NCBI GenBank assembly: GCA_016801885.1
Contig: CM028892.1
Coordinates: 7,448,114 to 7,512,113, forward strand
Direction: 5' to 3'
Length of the DNA: 64,000 nt
Source of the DNA: Toxotes chatareus
Taxonomy: Eukaryota > Chordata > Actinopteri > Toxotidae
Shown: positions 61,401 through 64,000 of the stretch, piece by piece
Position numbering within the stretch: position 1 is the stretch's first letter
Layout of the letters: each line of letters opens with the position of its first letter
Position numbers and translations under genes: made by a program
Notes under the pieces: model-generated
What the model was told of the DNA's origin: nothing
Database searches by the model: none
Seen by the model: the letters and a program-made list of their open reading frames with translations, nothing else

Positions 61401-64000
61401 TTGGTTTATTTCATTGCCGGCACACTGTGCACACAGATCCCAGCTGTGTACTGTGTACAGTCTGAAAGTGAAACAAACAGGTCAAGGTTGCTTTTAAGTG
61501 AGCATCAGCAGCTTTTTTCACTGCTGAATCTCCACAGGCAGGAGGTCAGCTCTGCACCAGGAGGGAATCACTGACACACATCTACCGTCTGTTGACCCAT
61601 TTAGCCCATCTGCACAGCAGATATGTATATGTTTAGGTGTTTATGGGTGTTTATATTATACCATTTCTTACAGCAAAACTATTCCACTGCTATTATTAAA
61701 CCATTAAAGCGTTCACAACTGCATTAAATGCAAGTGAACAGGAAACATGTCCCTCTTTCTCTCTCCAGGGAATGAGGAAAACAGATACCAGATTGTTATC
61801 GTCATATGCATTTAGAGTAAAATATGCCACTGCCACTGAGTCATTACAGAAATATTTCACATACTGTATCAGCTAAACCAATAACAACAAATATTCTTTT
61901 CTATTTAAAGAGCCAGGACTTGGCTGACTGGAGAGCCACTGAAGCATCATGACCAGAAGGCTGCTCAGTTCAACAATGAAGGAAATTAAATATTTGTTAA
62001 TACTTTTTTTTTTTTTTTTTTTTCGGAAAAACTGTGGGAACAAAGACAGGCATGTTTTACATAATGCACTCTAACAAGCTAGACCCTGACAGAGCAATGC
62101 CCTCTGTTTCCTCACTTTTTCCCGCATGAGTTCCTCTTATATAAGTCAGAGAAAGCAGCTGGAGTTAAAGGATATGAAAACTCAGAGATGATGCAAAGCA
62201 CAGAAGTCGTAATGTCCTCAGGGAATAATCTTAGTAAGTATATTATTGTAGACAAATGAGTCAAATTTGAAGATATTTAAGTGACTGTGTTGCCTGTAGC
62301 CCATATAACAGCACGGGGTGACCTATTTTCTCTTCGTAGTGCAATATGTCAAAGTTTATTATACTACATTGAAAACTCTATGAATCCAATGACACAATAT
62401 TTTGTGATAGCACAACAGCCAGGAGGTTTTCAGAGAAGGTTCTTTCATTCAAAGGCTCATTTCTTTGGCACTTTTGATCTATAAATACCCAAAACAAAAG
62501 GACAGCATTGCTAAAAAGAGGTCAAATGGTGCAAAATACGCGAGCAGTCAGATGGCTGTAAAGGTTTCAAACAAACTCAGAGCTATTTGGAGGTTTTCAC
62601 AAAGGTTTGTGTGACTGGGTTAAAGTTAGATTTACGCGATGGCCTTTGGTTGCTGCTCATGTTGTAGACCACACAGCTCCATGTTTGTCATTATCACTGG
62701 TTGATTAGGATGTGCAGTTTCCATGTTTTTGCTGTTTATGGATGAGTAGATTGAACTTGATATATTTGGAAACTTTGGAATCTCCTTTAAGCTCTGTGAG
62801 TTTGAACAATGTGTGGCTTCACAGTATGAGACTATAATGACTGATTCAGTTCTGAGGCTTCCTAAATGCCAACGATAGAGCAGGTTGTGCTCATTGCTTA
62901 TTCAGACAGAGGTTGTGTTGTGTTGTGTGCTGACCTCTCTGTGTCTTGGATGTTTTGGCAGTGTTGCTCTCTCCTCATGCTCCAGTCCATTTTTTCTTCC
63001 CCACCACAGTAATGCAACACCACAACAGGAACTGGCATTTACACTCTGCCTCTCCATGTCCAGTCCTCCGTGGCTTTTCCACTTGCCATATTACTCAGTA
63101 TGCATGTGCCTCTTCAGTAAGCCTTCATAACCTCGAACGATGCCTCTGGGCTTTGGAACATGTGTAGGGGGAAGGGTAAGCATGACATGACCGCTTACTC
63201 CTCGTGCCAGCCTCTCTTGTCCAATTCCCTCGACCCTTGGACCGACTTTAATTATCCTATATGTGCTGTGCTAACAGTAGGCAGCGAGACTCAGCTGTGA
63301 GAAGCAGACATGCGAGCTGACCTGGAAAAAGAATGCCTTTATTCTGAAGGGCCCGGAGGGTTTAAAGGGCACTATATAGGAGAGTGGCGAACAGGGCTGA
63401 AAGCGTTGGCAGTATCGCTCACATCAGCCTCAGCTTGTTTGTTCACCATGAAACTGCTGTTTTGAAACCATTGTTCAGAAAAGCGGATGCTTGCCTTCAC
63501 ATATGAGACAGTCGCTGTGCTGCAGTTTTGCTGTTTGCCAAAGACTTTACTTTTCTCTTTACTAAAACCAGATATTATAGTACTAAGGGAAGGACTCAGA
63601 GGTCACTTAAAGACCTTTGAGCATCCCCTTGGTTCTCATTCTCATTAGAGAAGGGATTGAATGTTCGCAAGGCTCTGTTTTACAGGGTTATTTCCTACTG
63701 CTTCCTCCTCCGAGCGTGCGTGGTAATTTAATTAAGTCCACTGACTTTTCTAAAGGGCAACTGCTAGAACCAACACAATTAATAAAATGGGTGACTACTC
63801 TGCTCTTTGTTGCTCTTTGTTCCCCTTTCCTCATTTGAGTGGCTCAGCACAATCCCCTCACGGACCCCGACTTGATTTGCATTTAGAAAAGTCAGATCTG
63901 GCCTCTCTCCTGTAATTATTCATAAACTTTAAGAACAAAGTAAATAGCACATGAAGAATTTAGCAACTGGAGTTCTGACAAAACTTCCTCTTTTAGGAAT

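Larger units (their letters stand above)
46571..64000. other. upstream noncoding DNA, gene-poor
   Basis: About 17 kb without a convincing coding exon on either strand. It holds the SINE head at 52080-52150, the (CA)n and (CTC)n tracts, T runs at about 59791-59809 and 62006-62023, and TAAT-rich stretches around 54310-54390 and 61340-61400 that could be conserved noncoding elements. Confidence 0.55.

Noticed and set aside
1..64000. Search for CRISPR arrays, tRNA or rRNA genes and bacterial operons
   Set aside because: No regularly spaced repeats, no intact tRNA cloverleaf beyond decayed SINE heads, and the genome is vertebrate in character.

Overview
The window looks like a teleost fish nuclear genome, probably a percomorph. 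It is AT-rich and exon-poor, with microsatellites and fragments of fish-type SINEs, LINEs and MITE-like elements. I found no bacterial gene structure, CRISPR array, phage or operon. The predicted protein is clearly vertebrate.

The only protein-coding gene I can support is mid1 (midline-1, TRIM18), on the minus strand. Nine coding exons run from the ATG at 31917 down to the stop at 11057. Every junction has GT/AG splice sites and the reading frame is continuous. The model totals 2,070 nt including the stop, or 689 residues. Domain order is RING, B-box 1, B-box 2, coiled coil, COS box, fibronectin III, B30.2/SPRY. Markers such as SHCTTNESV in the RING and AALSDRYEKL after B-box 2 favour mid1 over mid2.

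Layout by region. 1-8.8 kb: noncoding flank with a GC-rich island (about 4.4-4.97 kb), a SINE remnant with a 29-nt poly-A, and one copy of a duplicated block. 8.87-11.06 kb: probable 3' UTR or immediate flank, holding a second, interrupted copy of that block and several AATAAA signals. 11.06-31.92 kb: mid1 coding exons and introns, with MITE-like elements in introns 1 and 2. 31.92-43.6 kb: a 5' UTR segment spliced onto the ATG exon, then a probable long 5' intron. 43.6-43.98 kb: the best candidate for the mid1 promoter and first noncoding exon. 44-64 kb: upstream noncoding DNA with a LINE fragment, a SINE head and microsatellites; no convincing coding exon there.

I see no undescribed biological system. 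The most useful observations are the duplicated block just downstream of mid1, a Leu-Pro-rich insertion in the RING to B-box 1 linker, the candidate distal promoter, and a MITE-like element 95 bp from the exon 1 splice donor.
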